Below the pieces are notes generated by a model. That model did not search any database. It had not been told where the DNA came from and was given only the letters and a program-made list of their open reading frames with translations. A stretch of DNA of 64,000 nucleotides. Source: Lactobacillus kitasatonis DSM 16761 = JCM 1039. Lineage in GTDB: Bacteria > Bacillota > Bacilli > Lactobacillales > Lactobacillaceae. Shown piece by piece: positions 1 through 7,553 of the stretch; within the stretch, counting starts at the first letter, position 1; the number at the start of each line of letters is the position of its first letter. The position numbers were made by a program, and so were the translations under genes. Location of the stretch: the NCBI RefSeq assembly GCF_000615285.1, contig NZ_BALU01000004.1, positions 1-64,000 of the forward strand. The letters run 5' to 3'.

Positions 1-88
1 TATGTTTAACTTTCTAATGAATATTATGGCAAATATTTCTATAATATTCTACAAATTTCCATATTTTTGTTAACAGTTAATCAGCTCC
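1..88. other. intergenic edge, downstream of dnaX
   Basis: This AT-rich stretch lies between the window edge and the dnaX stop codon. I see no open frame, hairpin with a U-tract, or RNA gene in it. In relatives dnaX is usually followed by a YbaB-like gene and recR, so the transcript probably continues out of the window. That continuation is inference from known gene order. Confidence 0.5.
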
Positions 89-1894
89 TTAATCTTTGAT
101 TGTTACTGCATCCCCAAATAAATCCTTAGCTTTATTAATTACTTCAGTATCTTCTTTGGAGTCTGCTTCTTCCTTATCTTCAATTTGCTGCTTTTTCTTA
201 GCTAGCAATTCTGCCTTATGGCTTTCAACGAATTCTTTTCTTACTGCTAACCAATCACTATCTGGAACTAAAACGATGCCATAATAATGTTTAGCAAACT
301 TTTCGATATAACTCGTCAATTTCTCCAGCAAATCACTATCTGAGCTGGCATTTTCAAACCATAAAGTGTACTTACATTTCATGACTACTTGATCCGGGCT
401 AGCTGCCACTGGTTCAAGGACATCAAGCAATGCTCTTTCAGAAACTGCCAAGACAGATTGCAAATCAGGCCACACATTTTTGATGGTATTTAAGTCATCT
501 CTAGTGGCGTTTTCAAGAACATGATAAACCTGTTTGCGATTTTCTGCTGTAGTTTTTTTGATATTTTTGACTGGCTTTTTCTTAACAGGCTCAGCTGGTT
601 TAGCCTTTGCCTTAGGCACTGATTTTGGAATTGCCGTGTCCAATTGGAAAACCTGATCTTTTGCAAAAGAAGGTCTCTTGGAAAGCTGCTGAACTTTTTG
701 CGTTAATTCAACAACTTGATTCTTCAATGCAGCAAGCTCAGCAGATAAATCTGTACTGCCTTGTTGTTGTGCTGGCGCAGGAGCGGCATTTGCTACAGGT
801 GCAGACGCTACTTGTTTTTGCTCGCTGCTAGTGGCTTCTACCAAAAATACTTCCAACGGGATTTGTTGCTGGTTAGTATAGCGCAAATCGTTCAATGCCT
901 TATTAGCTAAAGTAATCAAGCGATAATACGTTGAAGTAGGCACATCTTTTATTTTAGCGATAAAGTCTTCCGATAAAAACATATTTTTATCGTCGTCACC
1001 TGTTTTAATGATCATCAAGCTCTTAGTCGCCATATCGACCAATTCGTCCAAGATGTTCTTGGAACTTGCACCTTTATCTAATTCTTCTTGAGCAAGTTTT
1101 AATGCAGCAGGTGCATCTTTACTTAATAATTTAAGCAAGATTTGTTCAACATTCTTGCGATCGGCAAAACCAGTAATTTGCAAAGCATCTTCGTAATTGA
1201 CGCTTTCCTTTTCATAGCTAAGTAGTTGGTCTAGAATACTGAGCGCATCACGCATCCCACCATCGGCTACCTGCGCAATGACCGCAATCGCCTTATCTTC
1301 GTATTTAATGTGTTCTTGATCGAGAATATACTTCATTCTCTTTTCAAGATCAGCTTTGGAAATTCGTTTAAAATTGTAGCGCTGCGTTCTAGAAATGATC
1401 GTAGCTGGTACTTTCTGCAATTCTGTCGTTGCTAAAATGAAAACGACATGCTCTGGCGGCTCTTCTAGCGTCTTAAGCAATGCGTTAAAAGCACCCATTG
1501 AAAGCATATGAACTTCGTCAATAATGTAAACTTTGTATTTACCTTCTGTTGGAGCGTACTTTACTTTATCGCGAATTTCACGGATTTCATCAACACCGTT
1601 GTTGGAAGCCGCATCGATTTCCATGATGTCAGGCATTGACCCTTGATCCGCCGCGACACAATTGGCACATTTATTGCATGGCTCGCCATCTTGAAGATTA
1701 GTACAGTTTAATGCTTTCGCAAATATCTTGGCACAAGAAGTTTTACCCGTACCACGAGGTCCTGCAAACAAAAATGCATGGGAAACTTTGCCTCGGATAA
1801 TCGCATTTTTTAGCGTATCGGTAATCGCTTCTTGACCAATCACACTATCAAAAGTCCGTGGCCGCCATTTTCGATATAGTGCTTGATAAGCCAT
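89..1894 (-). CDS. dnaX: DNA polymerase III subunits gamma/tau
   Basis: Clamp-loader ATPase of the replicative polymerase. It opens and loads the beta clamp, and its tau tail links the loader to the polymerase and helicase. The AAA+ module is clear: the start MAYQALYRKWRP, Walker A GPRGTGKT (residues 45-52), a zinc cluster with Cys64, 73, 76 and 79, DEVH (126-129), sensor ATTE, and the SRT arginine-finger segment near 168-170. After residue ~370 comes a low-complexity Ala/Pro/Gln linker, then a Lys-rich basic region and a folded C-terminal part (about 470-600). The length of 601 aa fits the full tau form. The SRP RNA gene lies just upstream with its own terminator. Confidence 0.97.
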   Translation of the reverse strand: MAYQALYRKWRPRTFDSVIGQEAITDTLKNAIIRGKVSHAFLFAGPRGTGKTSCAKIFAKALNCTNLQDGEPCNKCANCVAADQGSMPDIMEIDAASNNGVDEIREIRDKVKYAPTEGKYKVYIIDEVHMLSMGAFNALLKTLEEPPEHVVFILATTELQKVPATIISRTQRYNFKRISKADLEKRMKYILDQEHIKYEDKAIAVIAQVADGGMRDALSILDQLLSYEKESVNYEDALQITGFADRKNVEQILLKLLSKDAPAALKLAQEELDKGASSKNILDELVDMATKSLMIIKTGDDDKNMFLSEDFIAKIKDVPTSTYYRLITLANKALNDLRYTNQQQIPLEVFLVEATSSEQKQVASAPVANAAPAPAQQQGSTDLSAELAALKNQVVELTQKVQQLSKRPSFAKDQVFQLDTAIPKSVPKAKAKPAEPVKKKPVKNIKKTTAENRKQVYHVLENATRDDLNTIKNVWPDLQSVLAVSERALLDVLEPVAASPDQVVMKCKYTLWFENASSDSDLLEKLTSYIEKFAKHYYGIVLVPDSDWLAVRKEFVESHKAELLAKKKQQIEDKEEADSKEDTEVINKAKDLFGDAVTIKD

Positions 1895-1911
1895 AAATTC
1901 TCTTCCCTAGT

Positions 1912-1943
1912 AAAAAAACTCCTAACTCTAAAAGAGCTAAGAG
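1912..1943 (-). terminator. rho-independent terminator of the SRP RNA
   Basis: On the minus strand an 11-bp stem (CTCTTAGCTCT paired with AGAGTTAGGAG, two G-U pairs) is followed by seven T residues. It sits between the SRP RNA and dnaX, so it most likely ends the SRP transcript, with some read-through into dnaX possible. Confidence 0.8.
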
Positions 1944-1960
1944 CTTTGTTAATTTCTAAT

Positions 1961-2040
1961 AAAAGGGCACATGCCTGAACAACCTTAGTGCTGCTACCTT
2001 CCGGTCCTGACACGCTTCAGAGGCCAAACATTGCCCATAC
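1961..2040 (-). ncRNA. ffs: signal recognition particle RNA, small bacterial (4.5S) type
   Basis: On the minus strand the conserved SRP core is present: GTCAGGACCGGAAGGTAGCAGC, the Ffh-binding asymmetric loop capped by a GGAA tetraloop. The flanks pair into a long rod: GGGCAATG at the 5' side and CATGTGCCC at the 3' side. The RNA binds Ffh to target nascent membrane proteins. The length of about 80 nt fits the short form that lacks the Alu domain. The exact ends are estimated from the terminal pairing. A possible -10 (TATCAT) lies just upstream near 2044-2049. Confidence 0.88.
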
Positions 2041-2090
2041 AGTATGATAACGTATTTTAAACTTTTTTTCTAGTTTATTGCTTCAAAAAA

Positions 2091-2597
2091 TTAATTGTTT
2101 TCTTCCTTTTGAGCCCGTTTTGCTTCTTTTTGTTTTTGACGAATTGCTCTAAAAAAATCTTTTAACATTTGAGCACATTGATCACGATAAAGACCGCGGA
2201 TTGCATGAGGATGATGATTGAATTTCTCCACAGTAAATAAATCCACAACTGATCCACAGGCACCGGCTTTAGGATCAAGCGCACCAAAATAAACATCTTT
2301 AATGCGTGAATTAATAATCGCACCAGCACACATCGGACATGGTTCCAAAGTTACAAATAAACTGCAGTCAATCAATCTCCACATGCCTAAATTTTTACAT
2401 GCCTCTTTTATAGCAATCATTTCCGCATGTTGCGTAGCATCCTCATCTAATTCTCGTCGATTATAGCCGGTACCAATTACTTTACCATCGGGATCAACTA
2501 CTACTGCCCCGATAGGAACTTCTCCTTGCTTCTCAGCTTCTTTTGCCTTAGCTATGGCTAATTGTATGTATTTTTGTTTATCATCGCTAGAAAGCAT
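2091..2597 (-). CDS. tadA: tRNA-specific adenosine deaminase
   Basis: It deaminates A34 to inosine in the anticodon of tRNA-Arg(ACG), which allows wobble decoding of CGN codons. The zinc deaminase signature is complete: HAE (residues 57-59) with the proton-shuttling Glu, and PCPMC (86-90). I chose the ATG at 2597 (168 aa). A GTG three codons upstream (2606) is also in frame, but the purine-rich GAGTG lies just before the ATG. Neither start has a strong ribosome binding site. The gene is read toward the SRP RNA, about 50 nt away. Confidence 0.93.
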   Translation of the reverse strand: MLSSDDKQKYIQLAIAKAKEAEKQGEVPIGAVVVDPDGKVIGTGYNRRELDEDATQHAEMIAIKEACKNLGMWRLIDCSLFVTLEPCPMCAGAIINSRIKDVYFGALDPKAGACGSVVDLFTVEKFNHHPHAIRGLYRDQCAQMLKDFFRAIRQKQKEAKRAQKEENN

Positions 2598-2643
2598 TAT
2601 TTTCACTCACATTCAATTTAAGTTCTTTCTTTATTATTCTACC

Positions 2644-2675
2644 AAAAAAGGACTAGCCATTTTGACTAGTCCTTT
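2644..2675 (-). terminator. rho-independent terminator
   Basis: A perfect 10-bp stem (AAAGGACTAG/CTAGTCCTTT) is followed by a T-run on the minus strand. It ends the transcript of the small membrane protein gene and separates it from tadA. The stem is symmetrical, with an A-run on the other side. Confidence 0.85.
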
Positions 2676-2695
2676 AATCTTTTAGTGAATACTTT

Positions 2696-2878
2696 TTATA
2701 AAGTACCAATGGTGCGATTTCTAAAGTTGTGGTAGAAGAAGATACCTGACAAAATAAGGTACAGTGCAGTGATGCTTGCTGGGCCAGCAGTTTCATTATC
2801 GCCTGAGATCCAACCAAGCATAAATACGCCAACAACAACAATTAAAATAGCAATGATATATTTCCAAGCTTTTTTCAT
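2696..2878 (-). CDS. small two-helix membrane protein, unknown function
   Basis: I do not recognise this family. From the ATG at 2878 (AAGAGG ribosome binding site 9 nt upstream) it encodes 60 residues with two hydrophobic helices, about residues 5-23 (IIAILIVVVGVFMLGW) and 35-50 (ITALYLILSGIFFYH), joined by a short polar loop with Asp, Asn and Glu. The C-terminus is basic and probably cytoplasmic. The gene is monocistronic, with its own promoter, which carries a palindrome, and its own terminator. Small membrane proteins of this sort are often stress-related, but nothing here shows a role. Confidence 0.7.
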   Translation of the reverse strand: MKKAWKYIIAILIVVVGVFMLGWISGDNETAGPASITALYLILSGIFFYHNFRNRTIGTL

Positions 2879-2919
2879 GATAATTAACCTCTTCACATAA
2901 TCTCTATCTTTATACCTTT

Positions 2920-2948
2920 ATTATAAAGAGGTAATTTACCTAAAGAAA
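2920..2948 (-). promoter_or_regulatory. promoter with palindromic operator-like site
   Basis: A consensus -10 TATAAT (2920-2925) lies upstream of the small membrane protein gene. The -35 at 2943-2948 (TTTCTT) is weak. The spacer holds the palindrome AGGTAAATTACCT (2929-2941), which places a likely repressor site directly between the two boxes. The regulator is unknown. Confidence 0.5.
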
Positions 2949-3005
2949 GCATTTTTATAAACTCTAATGTTGATCTAATAAGGCTTTTACGCAATTCTTA
3001 TTTAT

Positions 3006-3626
3006 TTAATTCTTAGTAGATTTTAAAATATAATAGCCTTTATCTCTTGTTAAAATTTCACAATTTCCATAAGTAGCGGTCATATTCTTACGCGCACTAG
3101 GCTCGCCCTGCTTCTTTTGAATTACTACTAGGAGCACGCCGCCACTCACTAAATGCTCATTTGCACCCATTAAAATTTCATTTACCACTTTTTTACCGGC
3201 TCTAATAGGCGGATTTGTTAATATTAAGCCAAACTTTTTATCATTATCAACTTGTGCATAACAATCAGAAGTATAGATATCCACATTTGAAATATGATTG
3301 TTTTGGGCATTTTGTCTAGCTAAATTAAGCCCACGTTCATTAACGTCAACCATATCAACTGTTTGATCGGGCCAAAACTTGGCGGCAAACAAGCCAATAG
3401 GACCATAGCCAGTACCTACGTCTAGAATTCCATCTTTAGGAAAAACTACATCCTTCATGGTCTTAATTAAAACGCCACTACCGTAATCAATTCTCATTTT
3501 AGAAAAAACGCCGGCATCAGTCGTAAACTTCAAATCAATATCATCCACATGATAATCCACAACATGCTCATCATGTTTAGCCGTAGGATCTGCCGCAAAG
3601 TACATTTGATTTTTCTCTTCGCTCAT
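3006..3626 (-). CDS. class I SAM-dependent methyltransferase, RsmC-like (YbxB-type)
   Basis: The fold is that of the RsmC/RlmG guanine-N2 methyltransferase family: an AdoMet-binding motif I LDVGTGYGPIG (residues 68-78), an acidic motif II DVNE (94-97), and the catalytic NPP motif in LTNPPIRAG (about 136-144). RsmC modifies G1207 of 16S rRNA in E. coli, but this single-domain form of 206 aa matches the YbxB-type proteins usually found near rplL in Firmicutes, whose substrate is less certain. It starts directly after the K+ channel stop (TAGATG), and its AAAGGA ribosome binding site lies in the end of that gene, so the two are translationally coupled. Confidence 0.85.
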   Translation of the reverse strand: MSEEKNQMYFAADPTAKHDEHVVDYHVDDIDLKFTTDAGVFSKMRIDYGSGVLIKTMKDVVFPKDGILDVGTGYGPIGLFAAKFWPDQTVDMVDVNERGLNLARQNAQNNHISNVDIYTSDCYAQVDNDKKFGLILTNPPIRAGKKVVNEILMGANEHLVSGGVLLVVIQKKQGEPSARKNMTATYGNCEILTRDKGYYILKSTKN

Positions 3627-4442
3627 CTAATTATCCTTTCTTTTTCCAAACCAATCTTTGATCTTGCTTAGTTCGCTCGAATTTTGTTCCGCCTTCAGTT
3701 TTTCAATTTCAGCCTGCATCTTTTTATTTTGATCCGTTAAAGCTTCATTTTGCTTTTCAATATTATCATGCGTTTCATGAGTATGTGCACCATTTGTTCT
3801 CCGCATTAAATATGACGTAATAGACGACGTCAGCATGCCGACAATGCCGATGCCTAAAAGCATGGTTATCAGCGTGACGAACTTTCCTACAATGCTATGA
3901 GGCGGAATTGTTTTACCAAAAATTGCATCATACCCGACTGTTGAAGCAGTTGAAATCACCCACCAGAAGGCTGTATCAAGTGTCACATGTTCCGCAATCG
4001 CAAAAGCTTCAGCACCAACTAAAATAAATGTAATGGTAAAGAAAATGACGTAGAGCAAACCATTAGTATGAAAAATTTGCCGCAATTTTCCCATTAAGCC
4101 GGCCAGTCGAATTAAACGCAGCAATTTTAGATCTGCAACTAACCCAGACAAGTTAAATACATTCAGACAAACAAAAAAGAGTCCCATTGGAATGATACTT
4201 AACAAATCATAAATGTGCGTTTTAAAAAAAACTTTTTTATCTGTAGCCTGTTTTAAACGAGAAAAATAATCAATTGCAAAATAAACTACGATTCCCGCGT
4301 TTACCCAAAACCACTTGCTTGTTGGCTGATCAATACTAATTACTGCCGCAAAATCTAGAAGAATCAAAAAGATTGAAATAACTGATAAAATCGCCATTGT
4401 CCATTGATATGGCGTTAATTTTCTTGTTATATCTTTCATCAT
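3627..4442 (-). CDS. voltage-gated-like potassium channel protein
   Basis: Six hydrophobic segments span about residues 15-205. An S4-like helix near 105-122 has repeating basic residues (LKLLRLIRLAGLMGKLRQ). The pore loop AFWWVISTASTVGYD (158-172) matches the K+ filter TVGY, but the usual following Gly-Asp is Asp-Ala. After the last helix a cytoplasmic tail (about 226-260) has heptad-like Glu/Lys/Leu spacing and probably forms a tetramerising coiled coil. Two adjacent ATG codons (4442, 4439) are possible starts, and neither has a ribosome binding site. A TATAAT lies 7 nt upstream, so the message may be leaderless. It is coupled to the downstream methyltransferase. Confidence 0.82.
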   Translation of the reverse strand: MMKDITRKLTPYQWTMAILSVISIFLILLDFAAVISIDQPTSKWFWVNAGIVVYFAIDYFSRLKQATDKKVFFKTHIYDLLSIIPMGLFFVCLNVFNLSGLVADLKLLRLIRLAGLMGKLRQIFHTNGLLYVIFFTITFILVGAEAFAIAEHVTLDTAFWWVISTASTVGYDAIFGKTIPPHSIVGKFVTLITMLLGIGIVGMLTSSITSYLMRRTNGAHTHETHDNIEKQNEALTDQNKKMQAEIEKLKAEQNSSELSKIKDWFGKRKDN

Positions 4443-4449
4443 GAAATAA

Positions 4450-4455
4450 ATTATA
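4450..4455 (-). promoter_or_regulatory. -10 box immediately before the K+ channel start
   Basis: A consensus TATAAT on the minus strand ends 7 nt before the first ATG of the channel gene and directly follows the U-tract of the rplL terminator. No good -35 is visible (the 17-nt position reads TGCGAG or similar). If active, transcription would begin at or next to the ATG. Confidence 0.4.
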
Positions 4456-4456
4456 C

Positions 4457-4494
4457 AAAAAAATAAGCTCCTCGCACATAGCGAAGAGCTTATT
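4457..4494 (-). terminator. terminator of the rplJ-rplL operon
   Basis: On the minus strand a 14-bp stem with one mismatch (AATAAGCTC... paired with GAGCTTATT) is followed by a run of seven T residues. It lies 23 nt after the rplL stop and ends the L10-L7/L12 transcript. Confidence 0.88.
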
Positions 4495-4516
4495 CTTAAT
4501 TGCCCTAAGGCATTAA

Positions 4517-4879
4517 TTATTTAAGGGTTACAGTTGCGCCAACGCCTTCAAGTTGTTCCTTGATCTTGTTTGCGTCGTCTTCTGAAGCGCCTTCCTTAAC
4601 GATAACTGGAGCACCGTCAACCAACTTCTTAGCATCAAGTAAGCCCTTGCCAGTGATGTCACGGATTTCCTTGATAACCTTAACCTTTTCTTGACCTGCG
4701 TCAGTCAATTCAACGTCGAATTCTGACTTAGCAGCAGCAGCGTCACCAGCACCTGCAGCAGCAACTGGAGCAGCAGCAGTAACGTCAAATTCATCTTCAA
4801 TAGCCTTTACAAGGTCGTTCAATTCAAGGATAGTAGCACCCTTCAATTCTTCAATAATCTTATCAGTATCTAAAGCCAT
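4517..4879 (-). CDS. rplL: 50S ribosomal protein L7/L12
   Basis: Stalk protein that forms multiple dimers on L10 and recruits translational GTPases (EF-G, EF-Tu, IF2). At 120 aa it has the usual architecture: an N-terminal dimerisation helix region (residues 1-35), an Ala/Gly-rich flexible hinge (about 36-52), and a C-terminal domain containing KxVIKEIRxITGKGLxxAKxLV, the factor-binding surface. It is the last gene of a two-gene operon with rplJ, followed by a strong terminator. It is separated from rplJ by 49 nt with a GGAGG-type ribosome binding site. Confidence 0.98.
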   Translation of the reverse strand: MALDTDKIIEELKGATILELNDLVKAIEDEFDVTAAAPVAAAGAGDAAAAKSEFDVELTDAGQEKVKVIKEIRDITGKGLLDAKKLVDGAPVIVKEGASEDDANKIKEQLEGVGATVTLK

Positions 4880-4928
4880 TTAAGTATCCTCCGAAAAATT
4901 AGAATTTAGATATTAAATATAGTCAATA

Positions 4929-5441
4929 TTATTCAGCTGATTCTTCATCCTTAGATTCAGCAACAGCCTTAACAGCATAAGCGAAGTCGCGAACTGGAGC
5001 TTGCAATACAGAAACAAGCATTGAAAGCAAACCTTCGCGGCCAGGGATAGCAGCAAGTTCCTTGATTTCTTCTTTAGAAGTCAACTTACCTTCAAGCATA
5101 CCACCCTTGATTTCGATAACGTCGAAATCATCTTCGTACTTAGAAACGATTCTAGCTGGTTCAGTAACATCGTCAGCATTATCAGTGTAGATAACAGCAG
5201 TAGGACCAACGAAAGTATCGTCAAGGCCTTCAATACCAGCCTTAGCAGCAGCACGTCTCAAGTAAGTGTTCTTGATAACCTTCATCTTAACGTCGTTATC
5301 ACGAAGTTCCTTACGCATGTTAGTAACTTCTTCAACAGTTAAACCAAGGTAGTTGATTACTAAGATAGCCTTAGCAGCCTTAAGTTCTTCAGCAAATGCA
5401 TCAACGAGCTTTTCCTTTTCAGCAATAGCAGCTTTACTCAA
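4929..5441 (-). CDS. rplJ: 50S ribosomal protein L10
   Basis: Base of the ribosomal stalk. It binds 23S rRNA together with L11 and carries L7/L12 dimers on its C-terminal helix. The 170-aa sequence shows the typical motifs NYLGLTVEEVTNMRKELR near residue 30 and KNTYLRRAA near 57, with an acidic C-terminus. Translation starts at a TTG (5441) preceded by GGAGGTG. The long leader upstream contains an L10-type structure with an intrinsic terminator, so L10 (or L10-L12) very likely represses its own operon. Confidence 0.97.
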   Translation of the reverse strand: MSKAAIAEKEKLVDAFAEELKAAKAILVINYLGLTVEEVTNMRKELRDNDVKMKVIKNTYLRRAAAKAGIEGLDDTFVGPTAVIYTDNADDVTEPARIVSKYEDDFDVIEIKGGMLEGKLTSKEEIKELAAIPGREGLLSMLVSVLQAPVRDFAYAVKAVAESKDEESAE

Positions 5442-5600
5442 TTAATTTCACCTCCATGATCGGCATTGATAAATTCTATAAGGCCTTCTTAAAGCAAAAA
5501 CTCCATGCCGAAAGACATGGAGCATAAAAATCTTCATTATCTTCTGGCCTCGGCGGGATTTTGAGGCGTCATGCCACCCGAGTCTTAGGTAGAATTTACA
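5442..5600 (-). ncRNA. L10 leader (autoregulatory 5' UTR of rplJL)
   Basis: From a promoter at 5608-5636 to the rplJ TTG start there are about 160 nt of untranslated RNA. The 5' part is GC-rich and folds around CTCGGGTGGCATGACGCCTC...CCCGCCGAGGCC, and it is followed by an intrinsic terminator and then the ribosome binding site. Position and layout match the Firmicutes L10 leader family, in which free L10 binding favours termination. I could not run a covariance-model search, so the family assignment rests on location, structure and motif. Confidence 0.78.
5496..5522 (-). terminator. attenuator terminator in the L10 leader
   Basis: On the minus strand the stem CTCCATGTC/GGCATGGAG, with a T-rich loop, is followed by TTTTTG. 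It lies inside the leader and upstream of rplJ, so it acts as a conditional terminator rather than a gene end. Confidence 0.8.
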
Positions 5601-5607
5601 GTTACTT

Positions 5608-5636
5608 AGTATAGCAGGCAAATCAAGATATAGCAA
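5608..5636 (-). promoter_or_regulatory. promoter of the rplJ-rplL operon
   Basis: -35 TTGCTA (5631-5636), a 17-nt spacer, and -10 TATACT (5608-5613) preceded by TGC, giving an extended -10. It is correctly placed for the L10 leader transcript. Confidence 0.75.
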
Positions 5637-5697
5637 GGATAAATTTACAAATTGTGGAATAATCTGTAAGATAGTACAAAAAAGATTGGAGAGAATT

Positions 5698-6069
5698 ATG
5701 ACAGATCAAGAACGAAAAGAACGTATTCTAACCAAATTACGCAACATTGTCTTCCTACTACTTGGGATTACCGTCATTTTCATTAGCATTGCAAGTATTG
5801 TTTCCAATACCGCTTTTGGCAATATTGTTTCAAATGCCCTTTGGATTGTTTTAGCCCTAATTTTAATAGTTCAAGCCTTCATAAGTATTTATCAGAGCTT
5901 TGAGCCATTAAATTCTAAAGCAAAAGTTTTCTTACTCACTGATTGGGCCACTATTCTACTTGGTATTTTACTAGGTAATTGTGCTTATTTATTGAAAAAC
6001 AATCTCTGGTTAATTATCGGTATTGCAATTTTCATTGCCGGCTGCATCCCTATCAAGGACAAAAAATAA
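5698..6069 (+). CDS. four-helix integral membrane protein, unknown function
   Basis: I do not recognise the family with certainty. It encodes 123 residues with four predicted membrane helices, roughly residues 14-33, 40-62, 77-96 and 101-117. The N-terminus (TDQERKERILTKLRN) is charged and cytoplasmic. I start at the ATG 5698, because GGAGAG lies at the right distance and overlaps the in-frame TTG at 5686. It is one of few plus-strand genes here, facing the phoU end, with a shared bidirectional terminator between them. The even helix layout is reminiscent of small DUF308-like proteins, but this is only a resemblance. Confidence 0.7.
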   Translation: MTDQERKERILTKLRNIVFLLLGITVIFISIASIVSNTAFGNIVSNALWIVLALILIVQAFISIYQSFEPLNSKAKVFLLTDWATILLGILLGNCAYLLKNNLWLIIGIAIFIAGCIPIKDKK

Positions 6070-6094
6070 AAGCTTCGCCGTTTTGCGAAGCTTT
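6069..6094. terminator. bidirectional terminator
   Basis: The stem AAAGCTTCGC/GCGAAGCTTT has T residues on either side. It serves the plus-strand membrane protein gene and the minus-strand pst-phoU operon, which converge here. Confidence 0.82.
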
Positions 6095-6103
6095 TATTCT
6101 ATC

Positions 6104-6780
6104 TTAAAGAGTTTGATTCTCTGTTGCATTTGTTAATTCTTCAAGCTCTCCAGTAGTTTTATAAACAACCCACATGGCAAGATTTACAATATGGTCACCA
6201 ATTCTTTCAAGTAAACGAATAACCATAAAATAACTTGATGAAGCTGCGGCTTTGGATGGATCGTCCTCAATTCCGTCAACAATTAACTTTCTTGCGCGTA
6301 CATAATCATGGTCAATAATACCATCACGACCGGCTACTTCTTTAGCCATTTTTTCGTCATCTTGTACATAAGCCGTCAAAATTTGAATAAGCATGTGACG
6401 AACATTGTGAGTCATATTTGAAATGATCTCTTCAACTTCAGGAATTCTTGGATTACCCTTTACACGAATTGTTTCAAGAGCAATACTCATGCATTTTCAC
6501 CGATTCTTTCCAAATCAGTTGTCGCCTTCAAAATACTAATAACAACTCTAAAGTCAGTAGCCACTGGTTGTTGTAAGGCCATTAATTTTAAGGCCTTTTT
6601 TTGAATATCAATCGATTCAGTAGGAATCTTTTCTTCATTATCAACCATAGATTGGGCTGTCTTCTTGTCATGATCAACAAATGCGCGTGTTGCTTGATCA
6701 ATTTGATCATTTACGAAAACACCCATTTCCATAAATTGCGTGTTTAATTTCTTTAATTCATCTAAAAATATTTCGTGCAT
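6104..6780 (-). pseudogene. phoU: phosphate transport regulator PhoU, frame broken by one base
   Basis: PhoU is a helical dimer that links the Pst transporter to phosphate signalling and curbs Pi uptake. Two frames together give a normal PhoU of about 225 aa. The upstream part (6487-6780) ends in TTDLERIGENA, and the downstream part (6104-6490) resumes with SIALETIRVKGNPRIPEVE. They overlap as ATGA. One extra base after GCA would join them without loss. The second half contains the repeat motif IRLLERIGDHIVNLA, matching the first repeat, as expected for the two three-helix bundles of PhoU. The gene is last in the pst operon. I favour a sequencing deletion, but a real frameshift or two coupled half-proteins cannot be excluded. 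Confidence 0.85.
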
Positions 6781-6796
6781 CTTTATACCTCAAAAT

Positions 6797-7552
6797 TTAA
6801 CCAAAACGACCGTTAAGGTAATCACTTGTAATTTGCTTTTTAGGTGCAATAAACATTTCTTCAGTCTTGCCAGCTTCGATTAAGTCACCATTCATCAAAA
6901 AGGCGGTTTGATCAGAAATTCGACCAGCTTGCTGCAGGTTGTGAGTAACCATAATAAAAGTATACTGGTGCTTCAAGTCCATCAATGTTTCTTCGATTTC
7001 ACTACTTGAAATTGGATCTAGAGCACTAGTAGGTTCATCAAGCAGAACCACTTTAGGTCTAATAGCCAAAGCACGAGCAATACAAATTCTCTGCTGCTGA
7101 CCACCTGAAAAGGCTTGTGCATTACGATTTAAGTTATCCTTGGTTTCTTTCCAAATTGCAGCTTGCTTTAAACTTTCTTCAACGCGTTGATCAATCAATT
7201 CTTTATCTTTTACGCCGGCAATTTTTAAACCATAGGCCACATTGTCATAAACTGAGAATGGAAATGGCGTTGGTTGTTGGAATACCATACCCACGTTTTT
7301 ACGCAGTTCTACTAAGTCCATTTTGGAACTATAAATATCTTGGCCCTCAAACATAATCTCGCCTGTAATATTAATATTTTCAATATCATCGTTCATGCGA
7401 TTAAGGCAGCGCAAGAAAGTCGATTTACCACATCCTGATGGACCAATTAAAGCAGTTAATTCTTTTTCATTAAAGTTAAGATTGATGCCATGAAGTGCTT
7501 CATAGTCACCGTATTTTAAATGTACATCTTTTGCTGTAATAATTGCTGTCAT
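6797..7552 (-). CDS. pstB: phosphate ABC transporter ATP-binding protein (second PstB)
   Basis: ATPase that powers high-affinity phosphate import through PstC-PstA. From the ATG at 7552 it encodes 251 aa with Walker [10 protein letters not shown], the Q-loop VFQQPTPFP, signature FSGGQQQR, Walker B VVLLDEP and the H-loop THN. A longer in-frame start at 7636 would overlap the upstream pstB by 83 nt and has no typical PstB sequence, so I reject it. The start lies 1 nt after the stop of the other pstB. Tandem pstB genes are common in Lactobacillales. This copy has the more canonical Walker A. Confidence 0.95.
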   Translation of the reverse strand: MTAIITAKDVHLKYGDYEALHGINLNFNEKELTALIGPSGCGKSTFLRCLNRMNDDIENINITGEIMFEGQDIYSSKMDLVELRKNVGMVFQQPTPFPFSVYDNVAYGLKIAGVKDKELIDQRVEESLKQAAIWKETKDNLNRNAQAFSGGQQQRICIARALAIRPKVVLLDEPTSALDPISSSEIEETLMDLKHQYTFIMVTHNLQQAGRISDQTAFLMNGDLIEAGKTEEMFIAPKKQITSDYLNGRFG

Positions 7553-7553
7553 T

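Noticed and set aside
5448-5636. Open frame of 62 codons in the rplJ leader
   Set aside because: It lies inside the L10 leader, contains the attenuator, and has no coding character. It is a chance frame over a structured RNA.
6487-6490. Programmed frameshift in phoU
   Set aside because: No slippery heptamer or downstream structure is seen, and the other lesions in the window are of the same single-base type.
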